A DNA stretch of 64,000 bases from Bacteroides faecalis (GCF_003865075.1 NZ_BHWB01000005.1:1-64000), one strand, 5' to 3'; counted from the first letter of the stretch, positions 36,899-46,220 are shown. Notes: generated by a model from the letters alone, not told the origin. A program made the numbers and translations.

Positions 36899-36956
36899 GT
36901 TTGGAGGGGCAAGTTTATGTTTCGGGCAGCCCGAAACCACTTGCCCCGCTCCAAAC
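36899..36956 (+). other. Putative oriT of module 2 (nested inverted repeats)
   Basis: Outer arms GTTTGGAG-GGGCAAG and CTTGCCCC-GCTCCAAAC, inner perfect repeat TTTCGGGC-A-GCCCGAAA (36920-36936). It lies about 80 bases upstream of mobC. The shared GGCAAGTTTATGTTT followed by a one-base-centred palindrome matches the module 1 site, where the palindrome has different bases but the same pairing. Confidence 0.62.
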
Positions 36957-37036
36957 CTCGCAGGGAAGGCACATCCCGTTGGTCTATCTTATGCACAATT
37001 ATTACAATCAGTGATTAAACTAAAGAATAGAAAATC

Positions 37037-37426
37037 ATGGACAACGAAAAAAGAAAGAATAATATAAAAGGTAACAGACGGGAACGAGCCAACAAGGGAG
37101 GTCGTCCCGTCAAAGGAGCCACCGAGAAACTGAAATACCGTATCACGGTGAAGATGACAACGGAAGACTACTACCTGTTGAAGTCAAAATCGAAGTCAGC
37201 AGGTGTTTCTGCCAGTGAATTCATTCGTAGTTGCATTACAGAAGGCAGTGTGAAAGAACGGCTATCGAAAGAGCATGGCGAACTTATCCGCAAACTCTGC
37301 GGTATGGCGAACAATCTGAACCAACTGGCACGAAAGGCGAATGCGGAAGGGTACGCCTCCGTGTTTATTCCCTGCCGCACACTGATGATAGAGATAGACA
37401 ATCTTGTAAACCGAATACGCCTATGA
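37037..37426 (+). CDS. MobC-like relaxosome protein (module 2)
   Basis: 129 residues: a strongly basic start (NNIKGNRRERANKGGRPVKG), an RHH-like core (ITVKMTTEDYYLLKSKSKSA, GVSASEFIRSCITEG) and the MobC tail (ELIRKLCGMANNLNQLARKA). Same role as the module 1 copy. ATGA overlap with the relaxase. Confidence 0.85.
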   Translation: MDNEKRKNNIKGNRRERANKGGRPVKGATEKLKYRITVKMTTEDYYLLKSKSKSAGVSASEFIRSCITEGSVKERLSKEHGELIRKLCGMANNLNQLARKANAEGYASVFIPCRTLMIEIDNLVNRIRL

Positions 37427-38346
37427 TAGCAAAAATCATGAAAGGCTCGGACTTCAAGGGTGTGGTTTACTATATCCTGAATGATGAGAAGGGTACTCAA
37501 ATCATAGATGCGGACGGTTTATTTCTGGAAAATAACGACACGATAGCGCAAGGATTTATCGGGCAAGCACAGATGAATCCGAGGGTAACAAAGGTTGTCG
37601 GGCATATCGCATTGAGTTTTTCTAAGGAAGATGCGCCACGACTGAACAACGTAGTCATGGCGCAGATTGCCCGTGAGTATATGGAACGGATGGGTATCAA
37701 GAACACACAGTACATCATCGGGCGGCACTTTGACAAGGAGCATCCGCATGTGCATATTGCGTTCAACCGCATCGACAATAATGGCAAGACCATATCCGAC
37801 AGGAACGACCGCTTCCGCAGCGAGCGTATCTGTAAGGAACTTACCAAGATGTACGGGCTTCATTTTGCCAATGGCAAGGAGCAAGTGAAGACAGACCGAT
37901 TGCGTGAGCCGGATAAGACGAGGTATGAGTTGTACCAAATCTTGAAGACGGAGGTCAGCAGATGCAAGGTTTGGAATACCCTGCTTGAAAGATTAGAACG
38001 GCAAGGCGTAGATGTGCAGTTCAAATATAAGGGACAGACGACTGAAATTCAAGGTGTCATCTTTACGATGAACGGCTATCGCTTCAACGGTTCAAAGGTG
38101 GACAGGCAATTCAGCTACTCCAAGATTGATGCGGCATTGAACCGCAACAATTACGGGGAGTGGAAGATGCAAACTCAATCGCAGACTAATCGGGAAGAAA
38201 TAAGCCCGACTTCAAGTGTCGGCGGCGAACTTATCAATGGCTCATTAGGCTTGTTCACACCAACCAATATGCCGGAGGAGCAACAACCTTACGACCCGTA
38301 TCTGAAAAACAAGAAAAAGAAGAAACAACGTAAAATCAACTGGTAA
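37423..38346 (+). CDS. MobA-like relaxase (module 2)
   Basis: 307 residues from ATG 37423, which overlaps the mobC stop as ATGA; an earlier in-frame start at 37231 lies inside mobC and is rejected. MIAKIMKGSDFKGVVYYILN (catalytic Tyr region) and MGIKNTQYIIGRHFDKEHPH then VHIAFNRIDNNG (HUH metal site). Paralogue of the module 1 relaxase. Confidence 0.9.
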   Translation: MIAKIMKGSDFKGVVYYILNDEKGTQIIDADGLFLENNDTIAQGFIGQAQMNPRVTKVVGHIALSFSKEDAPRLNNVVMAQIAREYMERMGIKNTQYIIGRHFDKEHPHVHIAFNRIDNNGKTISDRNDRFRSERICKELTKMYGLHFANGKEQVKTDRLREPDKTRYELYQILKTEVSRCKVWNTLLERLERQGVDVQFKYKGQTTEIQGVIFTMNGYRFNGSKVDRQFSYSKIDAALNRNNYGEWKMQTQSQTNREEISPTSSVGGELINGSLGLFTPTNMPEEQQPYDPYLKNKKKKKQRKINW

Positions 38347-38348
38347 TC

Positions 38349-38993
38349 ATGGCAGACAACAATGTATTCATCCTCTTTGAGGAAATCAAGACCGCCTTAA
38401 AAGGCATAAATGGCAAGCTGGAAGCATTGCCCAAGGTGGCAGGACAACAACCACAAATAGAAAATAATGAACCGGATTTATCTCCAATTAAGGAGGCTAT
38501 TGTGGAAACGGCAAAAGCTCAGTCTGGAGAAATTAAGGGCTTGTTGGATAAGCACTGGAAGGCTTACGCACAGATTTCCACCCTGATACTGCATCACCTT
38601 GATACAATCAAGAAGTCGCAGGATGAACAAGGTGTGCAACAAGAGCCACAACCGCAGGAGCATATCCACCGGCATAGTTTTGACATCAAGTCAAGCAAGG
38701 TTTTTTCTTTCGTTGTGGGATTGGGTGTGGCATGTGCCTTATCCCTGTGGGGCAATATCTCGCAATGGCAGTCCAATAGGAAGTATTCCGATGATGCGTT
38801 GAGGTTCCGTGCTATCCGCTCTTGGGGTGGATGTGATGCCAATGATTTGCTTTGGTTGAACAAGGTGTTTGACATCCACCGAGACGAGAAGGCCATTGAG
38901 TGGATACGGAAGCAGGCTGATGGGTATGAAACATCCCTGAAAGCGGTTTCCGACAGCCTGATGCAGGAGAGTATCAAATCAAAATCCGATTGA
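38349..38993 (+). CDS. Mobilisation-associated coiled-coil membrane protein (module 2)
   Basis: 214 residues, 2 bases after the relaxase. A helical N-terminus (FILFEEIKTALKGINGKLEA), a central helix (KAYAQISTLILHHLDTIKKS), one membrane span (SFVVGLGVACALSLWG, about 118-135) and a C-terminal cytoplasmic or periplasmic domain. Same plan and position as 26536-27183. Function unknown; relaxosome-to-membrane link is a guess. Confidence 0.65.
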   Translation: MADNNVFILFEEIKTALKGINGKLEALPKVAGQQPQIENNEPDLSPIKEAIVETAKAQSGEIKGLLDKHWKAYAQISTLILHHLDTIKKSQDEQGVQQEPQPQEHIHRHSFDIKSSKVFSFVVGLGVACALSLWGNISQWQSNRKYSDDALRFRAIRSWGGCDANDLLWLNKVFDIHRDEKAIEWIRKQADGYETSLKAVSDSLMQESIKSKSD

Positions 38994-38994
38994 T

Positions 38995-40203
38995 ATGGCA
39001 TCGGTAAAGGTCAAGTTTCGTCCCTCCACCGTGAACGGCAGGGAGGGTACACTCCACTATCAGGTCATCCACAATCGTGTGGTCAGACAGATAAACACCG
39101 AGTATAAACTTTTCGTTTCGGAATGGGACCGCCATTCCGAAACGGTTGTCTTACATCATATATCAACAGGACAAGAGCGGAACAACTATCTACTTTCAAT
39201 CGGTTCACGCATCAAGTGGGACAAGGACAGGCTGAACAAGATTATACATGCGTTATCCCAGTCCGGCACATTTGTGACGGATGATATAGTCATGCGCTTT
39301 CACGACAACAGGCAAGAATTATCGTTCAACGCTTACATCAGCCAGCAGATAGCAAGGCTGAAACGCTTGGGGAAGATACGTACTTCGGAAACCTACACTG
39401 CCGCTCTCAGGCGTTTCAGCGGTTTTATGAATGACAAGGAGGTCTTGTTTGGCCAGCTTAACGCAGATTTGTTTGCTGAGTACGAGGCTTATTTGAAAGG
39501 CAGGGGAAATACGCCCAATACCATATCCTTTTATATGCGTATCCTGAAAGCGGTTTATAACCGTGCGGTGGAAGACGGATTGACCGAGCAACGGCATCCG
39601 TTCAAGTCCGTTTATACAGGAGTGGAGAAAACCATGAAGCGAGCCATATCGCTCAACGACCTTAAACGCATCAAAGGATTAGACTTGTCGTTGAAGCCCA
39701 ATCTTGATTATGCGCGTGATATGTTCCTGTTCTGTTTCTATACAAGAGGAATGTCGTTCATTGATATGGCTTATTTGAGGAAGAAGGATTTGCAGAACGG
39801 GATTCTTTCTTATCGCAGACGCAAAACAGGACAACAACTATTCATTAAATGGGAAAAGTGTATGCAAGGGATTCTTGACAAATATCCGATAAACGAAACA
39901 GAGTATCTTTTACCCATTATTACACAACGGGACACAGATTATCGGAAACAATATACCAACGAACTTCATCTGGTGAACCATTTGCTGAAGAAAATCGGGA
40001 AGCAGCTGGATTTGCCGATACCCTTGACAATGTATGTCGGACGACATTCATGGGCAAGTGTTGCCAAGAGCCGTAATGTGCCTATCTCTGTCATCAGTGA
40101 AGGAATGGGGCATGATTCCGAGAACACCACGCAGATTTATCTTGCATCATTAGATACTACAGTGGTGGATAAAGCCAATAAGAAGATACTGGATTTGCTG
40201 TAA
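38995..40203 (+). CDS. Tyrosine recombinase next to invertible promoter (module 2)
   Basis: 402 residues with an Arm-DNA-bind and SAM-like N-terminal half (VKFRPSTVNGREGTLHYQVI) and a catalytic domain: FLFCFYTRGMSFIDMAYLRK (Arg), YVGRHSWASVAKSRNVPISV (HxxRH-like GRH) and EGMGHDSENTTQIYLASLDT (Tyr). It starts one base after the membrane-protein gene, so it is in the mob operon. It ends 31 bases before the left arm of a 17-bp inverted repeat. It may serve as the integrase of module 2, as the invertase of the adjacent switch, or both. Confidence 0.85.
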   Translation: MASVKVKFRPSTVNGREGTLHYQVIHNRVVRQINTEYKLFVSEWDRHSETVVLHHISTGQERNNYLLSIGSRIKWDKDRLNKIIHALSQSGTFVTDDIVMRFHDNRQELSFNAYISQQIARLKRLGKIRTSETYTAALRRFSGFMNDKEVLFGQLNADLFAEYEAYLKGRGNTPNTISFYMRILKAVYNRAVEDGLTEQRHPFKSVYTGVEKTMKRAISLNDLKRIKGLDLSLKPNLDYARDMFLFCFYTRGMSFIDMAYLRKKDLQNGILSYRRRKTGQQLFIKWEKCMQGILDKYPINETEYLLPIITQRDTDYRKQYTNELHLVNHLLKKIGKQLDLPIPLTMYVGRHSWASVAKSRNVPISVISEGMGHDSENTTQIYLASLDTTVVDKANKKILDLL

Positions 40204-40234
40204 AGTCATGAATGTTTTGCGAATCAGTCCAACG

Positions 40235-40430
40235 CTTACCAAGAGACGGATGAGTTGCCTTATTCCATTGATATTGAGTTGTATTTTTCCCTCTTTATGG
40301 ATAATTTCGCAAAACATCCGATATTCCTCGCAAAACAAAAGCATGGCAATAAGTAAGATTTTCAGCGTTTTATATCCTAAAAATCATTATTTTGCGTAAT
40401 TTTGCATTGTAATATCCGTCTCTTGGTAAG
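40235..40430 (+). promoter_or_regulatory. Putative invertible promoter of the restriction system
   Basis: Left arm CTTACCAAGAGACGGAT (40235-40251) and its exact reverse complement (40414-40430) flank 162 bases. Inside, next to the right arm, is a -7 box TAATTTTG (40397-40404) pointing at the restriction genes, whose first ATG is at 40485; the present orientation would be ON. Another AAGAGACGG copy (40458-40466) lies in the leader and could pair with the right arm in the RNA. The recombinase gene ends just upstream. Confidence 0.65.
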
Positions 40431-40484
40431 AGAAGAACCTTTTTCCCTTATTTCTATAAGAGACGGGCGTAAACTTGAAATAAA

Positions 40485-41501
40485 ATGCCCGTTGAAGTTG
40501 ACATATTGGAAGATAGTATCTTTAGGCTTTCGCCCGACTTGCTGAACACCCTGCTCAAAGATCATACCATGAGCAAGGAGGGTATTCAGCGCAATATCTT
40601 TTGGGCGACTTCTGATTATGAAAGCCTGAGTGAAGAGTATGAATACGATGCTCCTATTTTCTCGCATCTCATCACCGGGGACAACGGCCATATCATCATG
40701 CCGCGTGTCCTGAAAAGCCGTGACACACAGACTGCACGTTCCCGTGATATGGCGGAGGTGTTCACTCCGTCATGGATATGCAATGCACAGAACAACCTGA
40801 TTGATGAAGCATGGTTCGGACGAAAGGATGTGCTCAATACGGAATATACGGATGAAGATGGCAACCATCGCTGGCATACCAATTCGAATCCGATAACCTT
40901 TCCCGAAGGTAAGACTTGGAAAGATTATGTGCGTGATACTCGTTTAGAAATCACTTGTGGAGAAGCTCCCTATATCGTCAGCCGATACGACACCACCACC
41001 GGAGAGATGATTCCATTGGAACAACGCATTGGTTTGCTTGACCGTAAGTTGCGGGTAGTTGGCGAAAACACGGAAACTTCCGGCGAATGGTTGGAGTGGG
41101 CGCAGGAAGCGTACAAAAGTATATACGCTTACGAATGGCAAGGTGACAATTTGCTGATTGCCCGTGAATCCATGCTTATCTCCTTTATCGAATACTATCA
41201 ACAAAAGTTCGGCAAGCGACCCTTGTTGAAATCCATCAATTATATCGCCTACATCATTTCATGGAACGTCTGGCAGATGGACGGGCTTAAAGGTGTCATC
41301 CCGAACAGCTGCGGTGAGCGCCGGACTGTTGTAGCTGATTTGTTCGGGACAAGGGAAGAAGTCAGTCAATGCGAAGGCTGTCAGAAAGATGACATCCGCA
41401 GGCACAACGGTATCTATTGCCAAATCAAGGACTGGCGGGCCAAAGACCCTAAAACGGGAAAGATGGGAAAACGAATCCGATTTATCGACCTCATAAAATA
41501 G
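40485..41501 (+). CDS. Restriction system subunit with methyltransferase motifs X, I and II
   Basis: 338 residues, of a family often labelled 'restriction endonuclease subunit M'. MAEVFTPSWICNAQNNLI (about 90-107) resembles motif X of Eco57I-like methylases, LEITCGEAPYIVSRYD (about 155-170) a motif I SAM-binding loop, and YAYEWQGDNLLIARESML (about 215-232) the motif II/III region. No NPPY catalytic box is present; that box is in the next gene. A four-Cys group near the end (CGER ... CEGC ... CQ) may bind zinc. Six bases separate it from the large subunit. Confidence 0.7.
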   Translation: MPVEVDILEDSIFRLSPDLLNTLLKDHTMSKEGIQRNIFWATSDYESLSEEYEYDAPIFSHLITGDNGHIIMPRVLKSRDTQTARSRDMAEVFTPSWICNAQNNLIDEAWFGRKDVLNTEYTDEDGNHRWHTNSNPITFPEGKTWKDYVRDTRLEITCGEAPYIVSRYDTTTGEMIPLEQRIGLLDRKLRVVGENTETSGEWLEWAQEAYKSIYAYEWQGDNLLIARESMLISFIEYYQQKFGKRPLLKSINYIAYIISWNVWQMDGLKGVIPNSCGERRTVVADLFGTREEVSQCEGCQKDDIRRHNGIYCQIKDWRAKDPKTGKMGKRIRFIDLIK

Positions 41502-41507
41502 TGCAGT

Positions 41508-44500
41508 ATGAAATTCACATCTTCACTAAAATTAAAACTGATATATGTGTTCCGCATCGATGATGCCGCACATAGGGGATGCCTGAAAGTGGGCGAGGCC
41601 ACTTGTGACAATGACAATGTTTTCGGTCTTGCCCCGAACAGCAAGGCTCTCAACGAGTACGCGAAGAAACGCATCAACCAATATACGCAGACGGCTGGTA
41701 TCGCATACGACCTCTTATATACGGAACTGACGATATACAACAGCAAAAAGGGCTTGTGCTCTTTCAACGACAAGGAAGTGCATAGCGTTCTGGAACGTTC
41801 CGGCATTAGGAAAAAGATATTCGATACCGAGAACAAAGCCAACGAGTGGTTTATTACCGACCTTGAGACTGTCAAACGGGCAATAGTTGCCGTAAAGGAG
41901 GGACGGGAATCGCTCTCTTCCGCCGAAGTTTCACACGACCAGACTCCGATTGTATTCCGCCCGGAACAACGGGAAGCCATTGAAAAGACCAAGAAACAAT
42001 TCAAGAAGGGTAATCAGATGCTTTGGAATGCCAAGATGCGTTTTGGCAAGACGTTGTCGGCATTGCAAGTGGTGAAGGGTATGGATTTCAGTCGCACTTT
42101 GATTCTTACACATCGCCCTGTGGTGGATAGCGGCTGGTTCGAGGATTTCGGCAAGATATTCTATGACTGTCCCTGTTTTGCATACGGCTCAAAGAACAAT
42201 GGTGACAGCCATGCTTCACTTGAAGCGAGAGCGAAGCAGGGTAAATGCCAATATGTCTATTTCGCTTCCATGCAGGATTTGCGCGGTTCTGAACTTGTGG
42301 GCGGCAACTTCGACAAGAACAATGAGGTGTTTGCCACCGCTTGGGATTGCATCATCGTGGACGAGGCGCACGAAGGGACACAGACTGAACTCGGCAAGGC
42401 TGTCATGCAGGAACTGACTAAAGCAAACACCAAGATACTGCGTCTTTCCGGCACTCCGTTCAACCTGTTGGACGACTTCAAGGAGGACGAGATTTATACC
42501 TGGGACTATGTGATGGAGCAACGGGCAAAGGCTTCATGGGATTTGACCCATTTCGGTGATCCGAATCCATACGCCTCTCTACCTACGATGAACATCTATA
42601 CCTACGACCTTGGACGGTTACTCCATGAGTTCGTGGATGAAGATGTGGCTTTCAACTTCCGCGAGTTTTTTCGGGTCAATGAAGCCGGAAACTTTATTCA
42701 TGAAAAGGATGTGAAGGCGTTTTTGAATCTTATCTCCAAGGAGGACAAGGATAGTTGCTATCCGTTTGCCAACGAGGAATACCGTAACATTTTCCGTCAT
42801 ACGCTATGGATGTTGCCAGGTGTGAAAGAGGCTCGCGCCATGAGTGCTTTACTGCAATCACATCCTGTATTCCAGCATTTCAAGGTGGTGAATGTGGCAG
42901 GAGACGGTGACGAGGACGAAGAGAGCAAGGATGCGCTTGCTGCGGTGGAAGAAGCCATCGGCAAAGACCCTGATGCCACCCGTACCATTACTTTGTCTTG
43001 CGGACGATTGACCACGGGTGTCAGTGTCAAGGCGTGGACGGGTGTGTTCATGTTGTCTGGCTCTTATAATACAGCCGCATCAAGTTATATGCAGACCATC
43101 TTCCGTGTGCAGACACCTGCCACCATCAATGGACGAGTCAAGGAACAGTGTTATGTGTTTGACTTTGCGCCGGACAGAACACTGAAAGTCATTGCCGAGA
43201 CAGCAAAGATTTCTTCCAAGGCAGGAAAAACCAGCGGCAATGACCGTAAGATTATGGGCGAGTTCCTGAACTTCTGTCCGATTATCTCCATCGAAGGCTC
43301 CAAGATGAGCCAGTTCGATGTACCCAAAATGTTGGAGCAACTCAAACGTGTTTATGTGGAAAGGGTTGTCCGCAACGGTTTCGAGGACAGGAGCCTGTAT
43401 AATGACGAGTTGATGAAGCTCAACGACTTGGAATTGCAGGAGTTTGACGACTTGAAAAAGATTATCGGCCAGACCAAGGCAATGCCAAAGACCAATCAGG
43501 TGGACATCAACAACCAAGGACTGACCGATGAGCAATACGAGGAACTTGAAGACCTTGAAAAGAAATCCAAGAAGAGAGGCAAGGACAAGCAACCTTTGAC
43601 GGAAGAGGAGAAGAAACGTCTTGAAGAATTGAAAAAGAAAAAGAACAACCGCGAGGCTGCCATTTCCATTCTTCGGGGTATCTCCATCCGTATGCCATTG
43701 CTTATCTACGGTGCAGAGTTACAAGATGAATCACAAGAGATAACCATTGACAACTTCGCTTCGCTCATCGACCCGCAGTCGTGGGAGGAGTTCATGCCCA
43801 AGGGCGTAACCAAACAGAAGTTCAACAGCATCAAGAAATACTATGACCCGGAGATATTCTGTGCGGCAGGCAAACGCATCCGTGCTATGGCCCGTGCCGC
43901 AGACAAACTTAGTGTGGAGGAACGCATCGAGCGTATAACGGATATATTCAGCACATTCCGCAATCCCGACAAGGAAACGGTGCTCACGCCTTGGCGTGTC
44001 GTCAATATGCACCTTGGCGATTGTCTGGGAGGATATAACTTCTTTGAAAAGGGTTATGAAACCACTTTATCCGAGCCTCGTTTCATTGACCGTGGCGAAG
44101 TGACAGCTAATGTGTTCGCCCCGGATTCCCGGATTCTTGAAATCAACTCCAAATCCGGATTATATCCTCTATACATGGCATACAGCATTTACCGTGCAAG
44201 GCTCAAGGACTCCCTGTTTTCGGTGTCTAGTATTGAGGATGAACAGCGCATTTGGGACAAGGTAGTGGCTGAAAACATCTTTGTCATCTGCAAAACTCCG
44301 ATGGCAAAGAGCATCACCAAACGCACCCTTATAGGTTTCCGCAAAGCGAAGGTAAACACCCGATACTTCGAGGACTTAATCAATCAAATCAAGAACAAAC
44401 CGGAACATTTCATCAAGCAGGTAGATAAATTCATTACGGATAGAGCAGAAATAAAGAATATGAAAATCAATGCGATAGTGGGTAATCCGCCATATCAAGA

Positions 44501-45509
44501 GGTTGTTGCACAAAAGGAAACTGCAAATGGGCAAAAAGTTAGTGTTAGTATATTCCAATACTTTCAAACAATAAGCGACCGATTAGGTAGATACACTTCT
44601 CTTATCTATCCCGGAGCAAGATGGATTCATCGTTCCGGAAAAGGACTGGAGCAGTTTGGTATGTCACAAATAAACGATCCACATTTGTGCTTTCTGAAAT
44701 TCTTCCCTGATTCAACAGATGTATTCAAAGAAGTTGGAATCGCTGATGGTTTGTCTATAGTGATGAAAGATACGCAAAAGAAGAGTAATGGATTTAGATA
44801 CGTCTATTCTAAAAAAGGTAAGGAGGTGACGATTGAAGCCAATAATCCGAAAGAAGAATTATTCTCTTTGAATCCTCTTGATAATGAAATCACAGATTCT
44901 TTGAATTGCGCTATTATAAAATATGGATGTTTACATGATGCCATATTACCTCGTAGTCTGTTTTCTATCGAAAGTGATTTCGTTGAAAAGAATCCTATGC
45001 TAGTGAGAGACTATCACGAAGGTGACAATTATGACCCTGAATCAGAAATAAAACTCTTCACAAATGACAAAGCAGGAAAGAGTGGTAGAGCCAAATGGTA
45101 CATAGCAAATAAAGATGTTATCACAACAGGGCGTGAACATTTAAACAGATGGAAAGTCATTGTTTCAAGTGCTAATGCTGGAGGACAAAAGCGTAGTAAT
45201 CAAATCGCCATCGTAGATGACCATAGTGCATTTGGTCGCTCTCGTGTAGCATTGAAAACATTTGCTACAGAACAAGAAGCCAAGAACTTCTTCAAATACG
45301 CCACAAGTGAGATAATCCGTTTTGCCTTCTTACTTACTGACGAATCTTTGACCTCTTTGGCTAAGAAAGTTCCAGACTTATTGGATTACACTGACACTAA
45401 TGGCGTCATTGATTATAATGGGGATGTGAATGCTCAACTTTATAAATTGTTTGGTATTGATGACAGGAATCAACATTATATACAAGATGTTCTTGACTCA
45501 AAAGAATGA
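41508..45509 (+). CDS. Large restriction subunit: GIY-YIG-like domain + SF2 helicase + NPPY methylase region
   Basis: 1333 residues. N-terminal region LIYVFRIDDAAHRGCLKVGE (about 11-30) through NDKEVHSVLERSG (about 88-100) has the strand-Lys-Val-Gly and late Glu-x-His pattern of T5orf172/GIY-YIG nucleases (inference). The helicase has WNAKMRFGKTLSALQV (motif I, about 165-180), DCIIVDEAHEGTQT (about 280) and LRLSGTPFNLL. The C-terminal part has INAIVGNPPYQEVV (motif IV, about 986-999). No complete SAM-binding motif I was found near the NPPY box, so the small subunit probably supplies it. A nuclease-translocase-methylase of type IIG/ISP flavour. Confidence 0.8.
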   Translation: MKFTSSLKLKLIYVFRIDDAAHRGCLKVGEATCDNDNVFGLAPNSKALNEYAKKRINQYTQTAGIAYDLLYTELTIYNSKKGLCSFNDKEVHSVLERSGIRKKIFDTENKANEWFITDLETVKRAIVAVKEGRESLSSAEVSHDQTPIVFRPEQREAIEKTKKQFKKGNQMLWNAKMRFGKTLSALQVVKGMDFSRTLILTHRPVVDSGWFEDFGKIFYDCPCFAYGSKNNGDSHASLEARAKQGKCQYVYFASMQDLRGSELVGGNFDKNNEVFATAWDCIIVDEAHEGTQTELGKAVMQELTKANTKILRLSGTPFNLLDDFKEDEIYTWDYVMEQRAKASWDLTHFGDPNPYASLPTMNIYTYDLGRLLHEFVDEDVAFNFREFFRVNEAGNFIHEKDVKAFLNLISKEDKDSCYPFANEEYRNIFRHTLWMLPGVKEARAMSALLQSHPVFQHFKVVNVAGDGDEDEESKDALAAVEEAIGKDPDATRTITLSCGRLTTGVSVKAWTGVFMLSGSYNTAASSYMQTIFRVQTPATINGRVKEQCYVFDFAPDRTLKVIAETAKISSKAGKTSGNDRKIMGEFLNFCPIISIEGSKMSQFDVPKMLEQLKRVYVERVVRNGFEDRSLYNDELMKLNDLELQEFDDLKKIIGQTKAMPKTNQVDINNQGLTDEQYEELEDLEKKSKKRGKDKQPLTEEEKKRLEELKKKKNNREAAISILRGISIRMPLLIYGAELQDESQEITIDNFASLIDPQSWEEFMPKGVTKQKFNSIKKYYDPEIFCAAGKRIRAMARAADKLSVEERIERITDIFSTFRNPDKETVLTPWRVVNMHLGDCLGGYNFFEKGYETTLSEPRFIDRGEVTANVFAPDSRILEINSKSGLYPLYMAYSIYRARLKDSLFSVSSIEDEQRIWDKVVAENIFVICKTPMAKSITKRTLIGFRKAKVNTRYFEDLINQIKNKPEHFIKQVDKFITDRAEIKNMKINAIVGNPPYQEVVAQKETANGQKVSVSIFQYFQTISDRLGRYTSLIYPGARWIHRSGKGLEQFGMSQINDPHLCFLKFFPDSTDVFKEVGIADGLSIVMKDTQKKSNGFRYVYSKKGKEVTIEANNPKEELFSLNPLDNEITDSLNCAIIKYGCLHDAILPRSLFSIESDFVEKNPMLVRDYHEGDNYDPESEIKLFTNDKAGKSGRAKWYIANKDVITTGREHLNRWKVIVSSANAGGQKRSNQIAIVDDHSAFGRSRVALKTFATEQEAKNFFKYATSEIIRFAFLLTDESLTSLAKKVPDLLDYTDTNGVIDYNGDVNAQLYKLFGIDDRNQHYIQDVLDSKE

Positions 45510-45584
45510 CAAACGATTGTGTGATAGTTGGATTGAAAAAATAAAGCCTAGACGATTCACATCGTCTAGGCACATCCTAAATAA

Positions 45585-45716
45585 TTATTTTCTACGTTTT
45601 GTTGGCCCTACTTTGACCTTTTCGACTACAGTTGTGCTCGGGTGCTTTTGTGCGTATTCGATAGATACAAATTTACCAGTTTCTGCACTCCTGCCTTTTT
45701 CTACAGTTTTTGCCAT
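45585..45716 (-). CDS. Small basic protein, unknown
   Basis: 43 residues from MAKTVEKGRSAETGKFVSIE to the KVKVGPTKRRK tail. Very basic, with the GRSAETGKFVS opening seen in many small Bacteroidetes proteins of unknown function next to mobile genes. A longer in-frame start at 45773 adds a low-quality leader and is not preferred. It lies just downstream of the next small gene and may share its transcript. Confidence 0.5.
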   Translation of the reverse strand: MAKTVEKGRSAETGKFVSIEYAQKHPSTTVVEKVKVGPTKRRK

Positions 45717-45814
45717 ATTCTGAATTTTGCAGTTAATACTATGCGGTGACCTACCGTTTCCGCTACGGTACACTTAGGTGTTGTATGCCACTCTTTGTTC
45801 ATTTCATCAATTTT

Positions 45815-46024
45815 TTACCTTGTATGTGCCTCAGGACAGCAAAAGAAACATCCGTCAACATTACTGTAATGTTTCTTTGCCTCTCTTACAGCCTCCTTAC
45901 CATTTGTGAAATATCCCAAAAAGATCCGATTTTCTACTGATGGCAAATACCTGCAACTTGATGCATGGACTTCGTGTTCACCCGTAGGTTGGGCAATTTT
46001 GTTTACATAGTAAAAATCACTCAT
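45815..46024 (-). CDS. Small Cys-containing protein, unknown
   Basis: 69 residues: FYYVNKIAQPTGEHEVHASS, then CRYLPSVENRIFLGYFTNGK and VDGCFFCCPEAHTR. The two Cys groups (C-x2-L-P and C-FF-CC) could bind metal; the family is conserved but unnamed to me. A Bacteroides -7 box TACATTTG on the minus strand (46085-46092) about 60 bases upstream supports expression. Confidence 0.6.
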   Translation of the reverse strand: MSDFYYVNKIAQPTGEHEVHASSCRYLPSVENRIFLGYFTNGKEAVREAKKHYSNVDGCFFCCPEAHTR

Positions 46025-46204
46025 AATAAAAGAAAGTCAACTCTCTGGTCCGTTAGCCAGGGTCTTAATTTCGAATTGACACTGCAAATGTACGATATAA
46101 TTTTGCAACAAACAAGAAAGACGTGGAATTTTCACGTAATTACGGCTATTTTTATTTACATACGGTGTATATAATCGTATTTTGCGTGATTATTTTGTTG
46201 TATT

Positions 46205-46220
46205 GGGTATAAAAATACCC
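46205..46220 (-). terminator. Hairpin after the AAA ATPase gene
   Basis: GGGTAT-AAAA-ATACCC, 41 bases past the ATPase stop codon at 46261; on the minus strand it is followed by an A/T-rich stretch without a clean T run. Confidence 0.5.

Noticed and set aside
37231..37422. Earlier start for the module 2 relaxase
   Set aside because: It reads through mobC in another frame; the ATGA overlap at 37423 matches the relaxase N-terminus of module 1.
40208..40399. Plus-strand frame of 63 codons between the integrase and restriction genes
   Set aside because: It overlaps the inverted repeat and promoter and shows no protein family.
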